From Mercurialis annua (Eukaryota; Streptophyta; Magnoliopsida; Malpighiales; Euphorbiaceae), in contig NC_065570.1 in assembly GCF_937616625.2 (NCBI RefSeq), positions 19,430,046 through 19,494,045 of the forward strand: DNA of 64,000 nucleotides. The letters run 5' to 3'. How positions within the stretch are numbered: position 1 is the first letter of the stretch; every line of letters begins with the position of its first letter. Shown here piece after piece: positions 1 to 12,316 of the stretch. Under the pieces are notes generated by a model. That model had not been told where the DNA came from, made no database searches, and saw nothing but the letters and a program-made list of their open reading frames with translations. Made by a program: the position numbers and the translations under genes.

Positions 1-1560
1 CAAACGTTTAAAATGTTACGAAATAAATGCAAACGTTTCACCTTTTTTGCGATTTAAACCAAACGTTTACAAACGTTACGAAACAAATACAAATGTTTCA
101 CCTTTTTAGCGATTTAAGCCAAACGTTTACAATGGTTACGAAACAAATCCAAACGTGTAACCGTTTTAGCAATTTAGGCAAAACGTTTACAAACGTTACG
201 AAACAAATCCCAGCGTTTCACATTTTTAGCGATTTAAGCCAAACTTTTACAAACTTTACGAAACAAATCCAAACGTTTAACCTTTTTAGCGATTTAAGCC
301 GAACGTTTACAAACGTTACGAAACAAAACCAAACGTTTCACCTTTTTAGCAATTTAAGTCGAACGTTTACAAACGTTACAAAACAAATCCAAACGTTTCC
401 ACATTTTAGCGATTTAAGCAAAACGTTCAAAACGTTACGAAACAAATACAAATATTTCACCTTTTTAGCGATTTATGCCAAACGTTTACACACGTTACGA
501 AACAAATATAAACGTTTCACCTTTTTAGCGATTTATGCCAAAGGTTTACAAACGTTACGAAACAAATCCAAATGTTTCACCTTTTTAGCGATTTATGCCA
601 AACGTTTACAAACGTTACGAAGAAAATCCAAACGCTTCACCTTTTTAGCGATTTAAGCCAAACGTTTACAAACGTTACGAAACAAATCCAAACATTTCAC
701 CTTTTTAGTGATTTAAGCCAAACGTTTACATAGGTTAGGAAACAAATCCAAATGTTTCACCATTTTAGCAATTAAAGCCAAACGTTAACAAACGTTACGA
801 AACAAATCCAAGCGTTTTACCTTTTTAGCAATTTAAGAAAAACGTTTACAAACGTTTCGAAACAAATCCAAGCGTTTTCACCTTTTTAGCAATTTAAGCC
901 AAATATTTTCAAACGTTACGAATCAAATCAAAACGTTTCACCTTTTTAGCGATTTAAGTCAAATGTGTACAAACGTTACGAAACAAATCCAAACGTTTCA
1001 CCTTTTTAGCGATATAAGTCAAACGTTTATAAACGTTACAAAACAAATCCAAATGTTTCACCTTTAAAGCGATTTTAGCCAAACATTTACAAACAGTAAG
1101 AAACAATTCCAAACTTTTCACCTTTTTAGCGATTTAAGGCAAAGGTTTACAAAATGTTACGAAACAAAACCAAACGTTTCACCTTTTTAGCGATTAAAGC
1201 CAAACGTTTTCAAACATTACGAAACAAATCCAAACGTTTCATCTTTTTAGCGATTTAAGCCAGACGTTTACAAACGCTACGAAACAAAACCAAACGTTTC
1301 ACCTTTTTAGCGATTTAAGCCATACGTTTACAAATGTTACAAAACAAATCCAAACGTTTCACCTTTTTAGCGATTTAAGCCAAACGTTTACAAAGATTGC
1401 GAAACAAATCTAAACGTGTCACCTTTTTAGCAATTTAAGCAAAACGTTTACAAACGTTACGAAACAAATCCAAAAGTTTCTCCTTTTTAGCGATTTAAGC
1501 CAAACGTTTACCAACGTTACAAAATAAATTCAAAAGTTCCCCCATTTTAGTGATTTAAGC
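1..1560 (+). repeat. Higher-order repeat copy 1 in array A (26 monomers)
   Basis: This block of 26 monomers recurs almost base for base from 1561. Diagnostic variant monomers are the opening one (a TTTAAAATG deletion variant with AAATAAATGC), one with AATGGTTACG, and a closing one with AAAAGTTCCCCCATTTT. Such shared private variants show block-wise amplification rather than monomer-by-monomer turnover. Confidence 0.85.
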
Positions 1561-3060
1561 CAAACGTTTAAAATGTTATGAAATAAATGCAAACGTTTCA
1601 CCTTTTTTGCGATTTAAACCAAACGTTTACAAACGTTATGAAACAAATACAAATGTTTCACCTTTTTAGCGATTTAAGCCAAACGTTTACAATGGTTACG
1701 AAACAAATTCAAACGTGTAACCGTTTTAGCAATTTAGGCAAAACGTTTACAAACGTTACGAAACAAATCCCAGCGTTTCACATTTTTAGCGATTTAAGCC
1801 AAACTTTTACAAACTTTACGAAACAAATCCAAACGTTTCACCTTTTTAGCGATTTAAGCCGAACGTTTACAAACGTTACGAAACAAAACCAAACGTTAAT
1901 CCTTTTTAGCAATTTAAGTCGAACGTTTACAAATGTTACAAAACAAATCCAAACGTTTCCCCATTTTAGCGATTTAAGCAAAACGTTCAAAACGTTACGA
2001 AACAAATACAAATATTTCACCTTTTTAGCGATTTATGCCAAACGTTTACACACGTTTCCAAACAAATATAAACGTTTCACCTTTTTAGCGATTTATGCCA
2101 AAGGTTTACAAACGTTACGAAACAAATCCAAATGTTTCACCTTTTTAGCGATTTATGCCAAACGTTTACAAACGTTACGAAGAAAATCCAAACGCTTCAC
2201 CTTTTTAGCGATTTAAGCCAAACGTTTACAAATGTTACAAAACAAATCCAAACTTTTCACCTTTTTAGTGATTTAAGCCAAACGTTTACATAGGTTAGGA
2301 AACAAATCCAAATGTTTAACCATTTTAGCAATTAAAGCCAAACGTTAACAAACGTTACGAAATAAATCCAAGCGTTTTACCTTTTTAGCAATTTAAGAAA
2401 AACGTTTACAAACGTTTCGAAACAAATCCAAGCGTTTTCACCTTTTTAGCAATTTAAGCCAAATATTTTCAAACGTTACGAATCAAATCAAAACGTTTCA
2501 CCTTTTTAGCGATTTAAGTCAAACGTGTACAAACGTTACGAAACAAATCCAAACGTTTCACCTTTTTAGCGATATAAGTTAAACGTTTATAAACGTTACA
2601 AAACAAATCCAAATGTTTCACCTTTAAAGCGATTTTAGCCAAACATTTACAAACAGTAAGAAACAATTCCAAACTTTTCACCTTTTTAGCGATTTAAGGC
2701 AAAGGTTTACAAAAAGTTACGAAACAAAACCAAACGTTTCACCTTTTTAGAAATTAAATCCAAATGTTTTCAAACGTTACGAAACAAATCCAAACGTTTC
2801 ATCTTTTTAGCGATTTAAGCCAGACGTTTACAAACGCTACGAAACAAAACCAAACATTTCACCTTTTTGGCGATTTAAGCCATACTTTTACAAACGTTAC
2901 AAAACAAATCCAAACGCTTCACCTTTTTAGAGATTTAAGCCAAACGTTTACAAGCGTTACGAAACAAATCCAAACGTTTCTCCTTTTTAGCGATTTAAGC
3001 CAAACGTTTACAAACATTACAAAATAAATCCAAAAGTTCCCCCATTTTAGTGATTTAAGC
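1561..3060 (+). repeat. Higher-order repeat copy 2 in array A (25 monomers)
   Basis: Matches copy 1 variant by variant, with only scattered substitutions. It is one monomer shorter (1500 against 1560 bp) through loss of one unit near its 3' end, where copy 1 has a monomer with AAAGATTGCG. Confidence 0.85.
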
Positions 3061-4498
3061 CAAACGTTTAAAACGTTACGAAATAAATCCAAACGTTTCA
3101 CCTTTTTTTGCGATTTAAGCCAAACATTTACAAACGTTACGAAACAGATACAAATGTTTCACCTTTTTAGCGATTTAAGCCAAACGTTTACAATGGTTAC
3201 GAAACAAATCCAAACGTGTCACCTATTTAGAAATTTAGGCAAAACGTTTACAAACGTTACGAAACAAATCCAAATGTTTCACCTTTTTAGCGATTTAAGC
3301 CAAACGTTAACAAAGGTTATGAAATAAAACCAAACGTTTCAACTTTTTAGCGATTTAAGCCAAACGTTTACAAACGTTAGGAAACAAATCAAAACGATTC
3401 ACCTTTTAACAATTTAAGTCGAACGTTTACAAACGTTACAAAACAAATCCAAACGTTTTCCCATTTAGCGATTTAAGCAAAAGGTTTAAAACATTACGAA
3501 ACAAATCCAAATATTTCACCTTTTTAGCGATTTATGCCAAAGGTTTACAAATGCTACGAAACAAATCCAAATTTTTCAGCTTTTTAGCGATTTATGCTAA
3601 ACGTTTACAAACATTACGAAGAAAATCCAAACGTTTCACCTTTTTAGCGATTAAAGCCAAACGTTTACAAACGTTACGAAACAAATCCAAACTTTTCACC
3701 TTCTTAGTGATTTAAGCCAAACGTTTACATAGGTTAGGAAACAAATCCAAATGTTTCACCATTTTAGCAATTAAAGCCAAACGTTAACAAACGTTACGAA
3801 ACAAATCCAAGCTTTTCACCTTTTTAGCAATTTAGGCAAAACGTTTACAAACGTTTCGAAACAAATCCAAGAGTTTTCACCTTTTAGCAATTTAAGCCAA
3901 ACATTTACAAACGTTACGAATCAAATCCAAACGTTTCACCTTTTTAGCGATTTAAGCCAAACGTTTACAAACGTTACAAAACAAATCCAAATGTTTCACC
4001 TTTATAGCGATTTTAGCCAAACATTTACAAACAGTACGAAACAATTCCAAACTTTTCACCTTTTTAGTGATTTAAGGCAAACGTTTACAAAATGTTACGA
4101 AACAAAACCAAACGTTTCACCTTTTTAGCGATTAAAGCCAAACGTTTTCAAACGTTACGAAACAAATCCAAACGTTTCATCTTTTTAGCAATTTAAGCCA
4201 GACGTTTACAAACGCTACGAAACAAAACCAAACGTTTCACCTTTTTAGCGATATAAGCCATACGTTTACAAACGTTACAAAACAAATCCAAACGTTTCAC
4301 CTTTTTAGCGATTTAAGCCAAACGTTTACAAAGGTTGCGAAACAAATCCAAACGTGTCACCTTTTTAGCAATTTAAGCAAAACGTTTACAAACGTTACGA
4401 AACAAATCCAAACGTTTCTCCTTTTTAGCGATTTAAGCCAAAAGTTTACAAACGTTACAAAAGAAATCCAAAAGTTCCCCCATTTAAGTGATTTAAGC
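3061..4498 (+). repeat. Higher-order repeat copy 3 in array A, diverged
   Basis: Opens and closes with the same diagnostic monomers as copies 1 and 2, but has more substitutions and about 1438 bp in total, so whole monomers have been lost. A further partial copy starts at 4499, and a late fragment of the same block is seen at about 8400-8824. This is a gradient of decay away from the recently duplicated pair at 1-3060. Confidence 0.7.
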
Positions 4499-7400
4499 CA
4501 AACGTTTAAATGTTACGAAATAAATCCAAACGTTTCACCTTTTTAGCGATTTAAGCCAAACGTTTACAATGGTTACGAAACAAATCCAAACGTGTCACCT
4601 TTTTAGCAATTTAGGCAAAACGTTTACAAACGTTACGAAACAAATCCAAATGTTTCACCTTTTTAGCGATTTAAGCCAAACGTTAACAAAGGTTATGAAA
4701 CAAAACCAAACATTTCACCTTTTTAGCGATTTAAGCCGAACGTTTACAAACGTTACGAAACAAAACCAAACGTTTCACCTTTTTAATAATTTAAGCCAAA
4801 CATTTACAAACGATACGAAACAAATCCAAACATTTCATCTTTTTAGCAATTTAAGCCAAACGTTTACAAACGTTACAAAAAAATCCAAACGTTTCATCTT
4901 TTTAGCGATTTAAGCCAATTGTTTACAAATGTTTCGAAACAAATCCAAACGTTTCACCTTTTTAGTGATTGAAGCTAAACATTTCCAAATGTTACGAAAC
5001 AGATCCAAACGTTTCGAAACAAATTAAAATGTTTAATAATGCTACGAAACAAATCCAACTGTTTCACCCTTTTAGCGATTTAAGCCCCATGTTTACAAAC
5101 GTTACGAAACAAATCCAAACGTTTCACCTTTTTAGAGATTTAAGCCAAACATTTACAAACATTACGAAATAAATCCAAACGTTTCACCTTTTTAGAGATT
5201 TAAGTAAAAGGTTTACAAACGTTACGAAACAAATCCAAGAGTTTCACCTTTTTAGCGATTTAAGACAAACGTTTACAAACGTTACGAAACAAATCCAAGC
5301 GTTTCACCTTTTTAGCGATTGAAGTCAAACGTTTACAAACTTTACGAAACAAATCCAAGCGTTTCACCTTTTTAGTGATTGAAGTCAAACGTTTACAAAC
5401 ATTACGAAAAAAATCCAAGCGTTTTACCTTTTTAGCGATTTATGCCAAACGTTTACAAACGTTACGAAACAAATCCAAACGTTTCGCGTTTTTAGCAATT
5501 TAAGCAAAACGTTTACAAACATTACAAAACAAATCTAAATGTTTCCACTTTTTACCGATTTATGCCAAACATTTACAAATATTACGAAAATATCCAAACG
5601 TTTAACCTTTTTAGTGATTTAAGCCAAACGTTGACAAAATGTTACGAAAAAAATCCGAACGTTTCGCCTTTTTAGCAATTTAAGCCAAATGTTTACAAAC
5701 GTTACGAAGCAAATCCAAACGTTTGCCTTTTTAGCAATTTAAGCCAAAGGTTTACAAAAGTTATGAAACAAATTAAAACGTTTCACCTTTTTAGCGATTT
5801 AAGCCAAACATTTACAAACTCTATGAAACCAAACCAAACGTTTAAAACGTTACGAAATAAATCCAAACGTTTCATATTTTTAGAAATTTAAGCCAAACCA
5901 TTACAAACGCTACGAAACAAAACCAAGCATTTCACCTTTTGAGCAATTTAAGACAAACGTTTACAAATGTTACGAAACAAATCCAAGCGTTTCACCTTTT
6001 GAGCAATTTAAACCAAACGTTTACAAACGTTCCGAAACAAATCCAAACGTTTCCCCATTTTAGCGACTTAAGACAAACGTTTAAAACGTTACGAAACAAA
6101 TCCAAACATTTCCTCTTTTTAGCGATTTATGCCAAATGTTTATAAACGTTACAAAACAAATACAAACAATTCACCTTTTTAGCTATTTATGCCAAACGTT
6201 TACAAACGTTACGAAACAAATTCAAGCGTTTCACCTTTTTAGCAATTTAAACCAAACGTTTAAAACATTACGAAACAAATCCAAGCGTCCAATATTTTCA
6301 CCAATTTAAGCCAAACGTTTACAAACGTTACGAAACAAATCTATACATTTCACCTTTTTAGCGATTTAAGCCAAACATTTACTAACGTTACAAAACAAAT
6401 CGAAACGTTTCACCTTTTTAGCGATTTAAGCAGAACGTTTACAGACGTTATGAAACAAAACCAAACGTTATGAAACAAAACCAAACGTTTCACCTTTTTT
6501 CCGACTTAAGCCAAACGTTTTTAAACGTTTCGGAACAAATCCAAACGTTTCATCTTTTTAGTGATTTAAGCCAATCATTTACAAAGGGTAGAAAACAAAT
6601 CCAAACGTTTCCCCCTTTTAACGATTTAAGCCAAACGTTTACAAACTTTACGAAACAAATCAAAACGTTTCACCTTTTTAGCGATTTATGCGAAAGGTTT
6701 ACAAACTTTACGAAACAAATCCAAACGTTTCCCCTTTTTACCGATTAAACCCAAAATGTTTACAAACGTTAGGAAACAAAATCAAATGTTTCACCTTTTT
6801 AGCGATTTAAGCCAAACGTTTACAAAGGTTACGAAACAAATCCAAACGTTCTACCTATTAAGCAATTTAGGCAAAACGTTTACAAACGTTACGAAACAAA
6901 TCCAAACGTTTCATCTTTTTAGTTATTTATGCCGAACGTTGACAAAAGTTATGAAACAAAACCAAATGTTTCCCCTTTTTAGCGATTTAAGCCAAACGTT
7001 AACAAAGGTTACGAAACAAATCCAAACGTGTCACCTTTTTAGCAATTTAAGCCAAACATTTACAAACGTTACGAAACAAATCCAAATGTTTCACCTTTTT
7101 AGCAATTTAAGCCATACCTTTACAAATGTTACGAAACAAATACAAGCGTTTCACATTTTTAGCGATTTAAGCCGAACGTTTACAAACGTTACGAAACAAA
7201 ACAAAACGTTTAAAACGTTATGAAACAATTCCAAACGTTTCCCCTTTTTAGCAATTTAAGCCAGACGTTTACAAACTATAAGAAAAAAATCAGAGCGTTT
7301 CACCTTTTTAGCAATTTAAGCAAAACGTTTACAAACGCTACGAAATTTCAAACGTTTCACCTTTTTAGCGATTTAAGTCAAACGTTTACAAACGTTACGA

Positions 7401-8819
7401 AACAAATCCAAACATTTTACCTTTTAAGCGATTTAAGCCAAACGTTTACAAACGTTATGAAACAAATCCAAACATTTCGCCTTTTTTGCAATCTAAGCCA
7501 AACGTGTACAAACGTTACGAAAAGAATACAAATGTTTCGCCTTTTTAGCGATTTATTCCAAACGTTTACAAACGTTACGAAACAAAACCAAACGTTTAAA
7601 ACGTTACGAAACAAATCCAAGCGTTTCACCTTTTTGGCAATTTAAGCCAAATGTTTACAAACGCTACGAAACAAATCCAAGCGTTTCCACTTTTTAGCAA
7701 TATAAGCCAAACGTTCCGAAACAAATTCAAGCGTTTAACCTTTTTAAGAGATTAAGCCAAAAGTTTACAAACGATACAAAACAAATCCAAGCGTTTCACC
7801 TTTTTAGGAATGTATGTCAAACGTTTACAAACGTTACGAAACAAATCCAAACGTTTCACCTTTTTAGTGATATAAGACGAACGTTTACAAACGTTACGAA
7901 AGAAAACCAAACATTGCGAACCAAATCCAAACATTTCACCTTTTAAGCGATTAAAGCCAAACATTTACAAACTTTACGAAATAAATCCAAACATTTCGCC
8001 TTTTTGCAATCTTAGACAAACGTTTACAAAGGTTCCGAAACGAATCCAAAAGTTTTGCCTTTTTAGCGATTTATGCCAAACGTTTACAAACATTACGAAA
8101 CAAAACCAAACGTTTAAAATGTTACGAAACAAATCCAAGCGTTTCAATTTTTAGCAATTTAAGCCACATGTTTACAAACGTTAAGAAACAAATCCAAGCA
8201 TTTCATCTTTATAGCAATTTAAGTCAAACGTTCCGAAACAAATTCAAGCGTTTAACCTTTTTAGGACTTTAAGCCAAATGTTTACAAGCGTTACAAAACA
8301 AATCCAAGAGTTTCACCTTTTTAGCAATTTAAGCCAAACGTTTACAAATGTTACGAAACAAATCCAAACGTTTCACCTTTTTATGGATATAAGCCGAACG
8401 TTTACAAACGTTACGAAACAAAACCAAACGTTTCACCTTTTTAGCAATTTAAGCCGAACGTTTACAAACGTTATGAAACAAATCCAAACGTTTCCCCATT
8501 TTAGTGATTTAAGCAAAACGTTTAAAACGTTACGAAACAAATCCAAATATTTCACCTTTTTAGCGATTTATGCCAAACGTTTACACACGTTACGAAACAA
8601 ATCCAAACGTTTCACCTTTTTAGCGATTTATGCCAAAGGTTTACAAACGTTACGAAACAAATCCAAACGTTTCACCTTTTTAGCAATTTATGCCAAACGT
8701 TTACAAACGTTACGAAGCAAATCCAAGCGTTTCACGTTTTTAGCAATTTAAGCCAAACGTTTACAAACGTTTCGAAACAAATCCAAGCGTTTCACCTTTT
8801 TAGCAATTTAAGCCAAACC

Positions 8820-8824
8820 TTTAC
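8820..8824. other. Target-site duplication (left) of outer LTR element
   Basis: TTTAC directly precedes the element's TGTCACG end. The same five bases follow its right end at 28305-28309. Removing the element and one copy restores an uninterrupted satellite monomer (GCCAAACCTTTAC joined to AAACGTTACG). Confidence 0.93.
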
Positions 8825-9701
8825 TGTCACGACCCATTTTCATGAATCGCGACCGACGCTAGGGTATGGGTATGGTTGTACCAAAACCCGTAGCAAGCCT
8901 TGCGGATAAACAACAATAAGATAAACCCGCAAGAAAATCAATGCTCGGGGGCAACCGAGACTTCAGCCTAGTTCTAGCAGTTCATAATATTCAACATAAT
9001 TTAATAAATACTCGTACAACTACAAGTCTCTAAGATGGCTTATATATAAATAAATTAGAATAACAGTATAACATGCCATAGCAATATATCGAGTCAAACC
9101 TATCCGACAAACAACTAGAATATAATAATGACTTCTAGTTATTACCGCGGTCTAAGAATAAAACAGTTTAATAACTTTATTAAAATAAATGGAACCTCTT
9201 AGGAAAGTAAAGAATTGGAGATCAGCCGACACTCTCAAATCATAACCCTAGGAAAAATTGGGAAAACAACGGGGTCAGATATACTGAGATGAGTTTATAC
9301 CACTATTTACATTTATTAAGTGGAAAACCTTTAAAACCGTTTAAAACATTTATGATAGCATTACGTTTAATAGTTGGAACCCTAATCCACAATATTAATA
9401 TAACCATAATCCATTTGGCCTGGTCCCAAGAGCTGAGCTACACCGAGTTACTCTACTGGTCCTGAGAGCTATGCTCACACCGAGTTACCACCACATTTCC
9501 ACATACCTTATCTAGATCAATACCGGTGCGCACGCAGTCCTAATGATGCCCATTAGGTAGCATGTTCCAACTAGAAGCCATAATGATAAAACAGTTCGAA
9601 ATATACGTACAATATATATTTATATATTAAAATAACAATTTACTTAATAAAGCGGTAAATAGTAAGAACAAACTCACTGCTTGCTAATCCACGTGATAAC
9701 C
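8825..9701 (-). repeat. Outer element, left LTR (3' LTR), first part
   Basis: Aligns with the right LTR from 25396 (both begin TGTCACGACCC and share the run to ACGTGATAACC). It is cut at 9701 by the inner element and resumes at 19257. It lacks one of the three ~30-bp CCCGAGAGCTGAGCTACACC-type subrepeats found in the right LTR at 25993-26116. Confidence 0.93.
9697..9701. other. Target-site duplication (left) of inner LTR element
   Basis: TAACC precedes the inner element and recurs at 19252-19256. The unbroken sister LTR has a single GATAACCGGC at the matching place (around 26325-26335), which confirms the insertion. Confidence 0.94.
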
Positions 9702-12279
9702 TGTCACGACCCAAATTATTGAGCCGCGACCAGCGCTAGGGAACGGGAGTGGTAGCTCCGGAACCCGTAGCAAGCCTAAAACCATAATAAATTTTTCGCG
9801 AATAAAACATATTATTATATATATTACGTTTTCAGAAATCTTTCTTAAGTAATATAATTCAAATATCAAAATATCGCATTCCTTTCTTGAAAATGTTTGC
9901 AGCACAATTCTTAGAAACCAGGGTCTTACCGAGCGATATCTCATATCCAGCACCGCCCTGTTTCTAGTCATAATCATAACCAATTCCTCTCAAGGCAATT
10001 GGTACAAAATTCAAACGGATAAGACGTCATCTTTATAAACGACTTATTTATAAAATTATATCAGAGTTTACTTTCCAAATACCGTTTGAAATTAAATCAT
10101 AAATCTTATACTGACACCTACTGACTACTGCAGCTCTATAAAAACTCGCACTTTGTGTAAGCCAAAAGGTTGCCGACACAAAGGAGATGGTCTGTCTGAT
10201 CCGACTCCGGTCACCTGAAAGGAAACACTGTGAGGGGGTCAGTATTTTGGAAAATACTGAGTGAGCTTGCAAGTTACTAACAGTATTAGTATAAAAATAT
10301 AACATCGCATCTTAAGAAAATAATAATATAAAACATATAAACAGGTATTTGATCCGTACGAAACTAATATCCTAGCATGCGACACATCTCTCGGATAATC
10401 ATATATTATTCAACCCAATCGTAGATATCAATCGCGAGTCCAACTCGCTGGTGGCCGAGCCACTAGATACGGGGACTCCGGACTACACCGTAGCCGAGTG
10501 CTCACTCGTATCAAAAACCCAATCGTAAATATCAATTGCGAGTTCAACTCGCTGGTGGCCTAGCCACGTAAATTTCATAATCATCATCAGCTCCTAGCTG
10601 TATCATGTCATTTCTCAAATGCAAACATACTAGACTGACTCAATACTGGTGATCACACAGCCTATTGACACCCAATAGGTAGCTAGTTTCTTCGGATCGC
10701 ATACTAGTTCTTGTATATAAATCTTGATAAAACATATAACATCTCAATCAATCATATGTAATGCGATGCGTATAAACAATATACATATATATATATATGA
10801 AAATAACTTTTATACTAATAATACGCGAAAGTAAATTTGCCACTCACTGTGACCGCTATCCAAAACTGCATTATTATAATCCCGCAAGCGTAAGCTCCAT
10901 GCGTTGTCCAATCACGTGCCCACTCCAGCTAAATGGCTTGGTAGCTTGTCGGTACGTCAGCTACTTAATCGAGTTACCTATACGTTTAATCCATAAACGT
11001 GGGCTTAGTATTGAAACTCCTAAGTTATAAACTTAGGTTAACACAATCGTATTTCAAATACGACTCTTAACTTTGATAATCTCTTAATCACACTTTTCTT
11101 TTAAACGTCCTAGTTTACGTTTTGATATTCAATCGAATCACGATTGATTACGCGATTTGAAATTGTCTGAAATCAAGTTTCCGCGTCGCGTCAGGGTTCT
11201 GGAAGCCAAAACTAACAATACCCGCTAACGAAGGACTGCACGTTCGTGCAGTACGCTGCACGATCGTGCAGTTGCTGTGCTGTACGATCGTGCAGCACTT
11301 GCTACACGTTCGTGCAGCAGTCTGCTGCACGATGTGCAGCCCCGGGGTTCATTCCCCGGGCCATTTCCGACGTGCTACGACATGCTAAATCGATCCGTAA
11401 CGCTTAATAACATCAAAAACTCAAGATTCAAGCTTAAAACGTCGAATTCAAACTCAAAATCATTAAAACGGTAAAACCGCTCGAAACCCTAAACCAAAAC
11501 GTCAAGCTTACCTCGATTTGAAGCTTATAGATGATAGGGAATTGAATTCTTAATCCATCGGCGCGAGAATCACTCGATTTGGACGAGAAACGGCGAAACC
11601 GCGGCGGATCGAATCGATCGCCTAAAACCTTCTGTACGTTCCTTCTTCTTCTTCCATCTGATCTCTTTCTTTTCTTTACATAGATTGGCTAATTAGCCAC
11701 TTTAGTCCTTCATTTCTTTAACTTGAACCAATTCTCCTTTTAACTTTCTAATTTAACTCAACGGTTAAATTATCCTTTTAACTTAATTACTTATGTATTA
11801 TTTATATTCAAATAAATAATACTAACCCAAAATTATTATTTTCCGTCAATAATCTTTCAATTGCTATTTCCGAGACTTAATTGGCTAATTTACATTTTGG
11901 ACCTTGAACTTTTCAAAAGTTGCATTTTAGCCCAAAACGTATCCGCGTCCAAATTTTAAAAGGTCTCCGATTGACCCGAAACTTTTACCACATATACTAT
12001 AAAACATTTCGCGGACCTTGGCGAAATAATTTTCATTTCGGAATTTTTATGGCTAAATTACCATTTTAGTCCCTATACTTTATTTTGCGCTTTCTTAACA
12101 TTTTCCTTTTCTAATTCCAATTCCAATATTAAATCTCTCGTAATAATTCTCTCGAATCCTTCCTGCTAAAATTAAATATTCATCTTAATTTCCCGGAAGT
12201 CTTTCCGATATCGCCACTCTGGCGACTTAACACTGAACACGTGGTCCAATTAAATACTTAAATATTTTGGAATATTACA
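9702..12279 (-). repeat. Inner element, left LTR (3' LTR)
   Basis: 2578 bp, nearly identical to 16655-19251. Compared with that copy it lacks one 23-bp palindrome unit near 11251, has a longer AT run (about 10785-10798), and has a T-to-C change in the TATA motif (CTTTACATA at about 11675 against CTTTATATA). Open frames in it recur in the sister LTR only because the LTRs are duplicates; I do not call them genes. Confidence 0.94.
11236..11339. repeat. Cluster of CG-centred palindromes in inner LTR
   Basis: Tandem dyads such as CTGCACGTTCGTGCAG and CTGCACGATCGTGCAG, separated by a few bases and followed by a CCCCGGGG...CCCCGGG palindrome to about 11360. The stretch is CpG-rich inside an AT-rich LTR, and each dyad could fold as a short hairpin in single-stranded RNA. 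Confidence 0.9.
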
Positions 12280-12316
12280 TTCTTCCCCCCTTATAAAAAT
12301 TCGTCCTCGAATTTTC
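12280..12316 (-). other. Polypurine tract and KFEDEF polyprotein remnant, inner element
   Basis: On the minus strand, AAATTCGAGGACGAATTT (12297-12314) is followed by ATAAGGGGGGAAGAA, which abuts the 3' LTR start TGTAATATTCC. The polypurine tract primes plus-strand DNA synthesis. The KFEDEF-encoding stretch resembles the end of plant Ty3/gypsy polyproteins and is the only hint of lineage here. Confidence 0.8.

Larger units (their letters stand above)
1..8824 (+). repeat. 60-bp satellite array A (+ orientation)
   Basis: About 147 head-to-tail monomers of ~60 bp. A monomer begins CAAACGTTTACAAACGTTAC and ends with a T-run followed by AGCGATTTAAGC. Single-base indels give occasional 59- or 61-bp units. 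Each monomer typically holds two AAACGTTT palindromes and one AAACGTT. Because 60 is a multiple of three, one frame stays open for long stretches, giving spurious ORFs of a ~20-residue repeat (TFHLFSDLSQTFTNVTKQIQ). These are interrupted often and have no gene context, so I do not call them genes. The array enters from beyond position 1 and is cut at 8824 by an LTR element. Role unknown; a centromeric, pericentromeric or knob satellite is an inference. Confidence 0.97.

Noticed and set aside
9684..9983. Minus-strand frame of 99 codons recurring at 16592-16936.
   Set aside because: Both lie in the paired LTRs of the inner element and span the LTR edge, so the recurrence reflects LTR duplication and not coding conservation.
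10785..10799. AT dinucleotide run as a possible origin or promoter.
   Set aside because: A simple microsatellite that differs in length between the two LTRs (shorter at about 17739-17748); no further signal.
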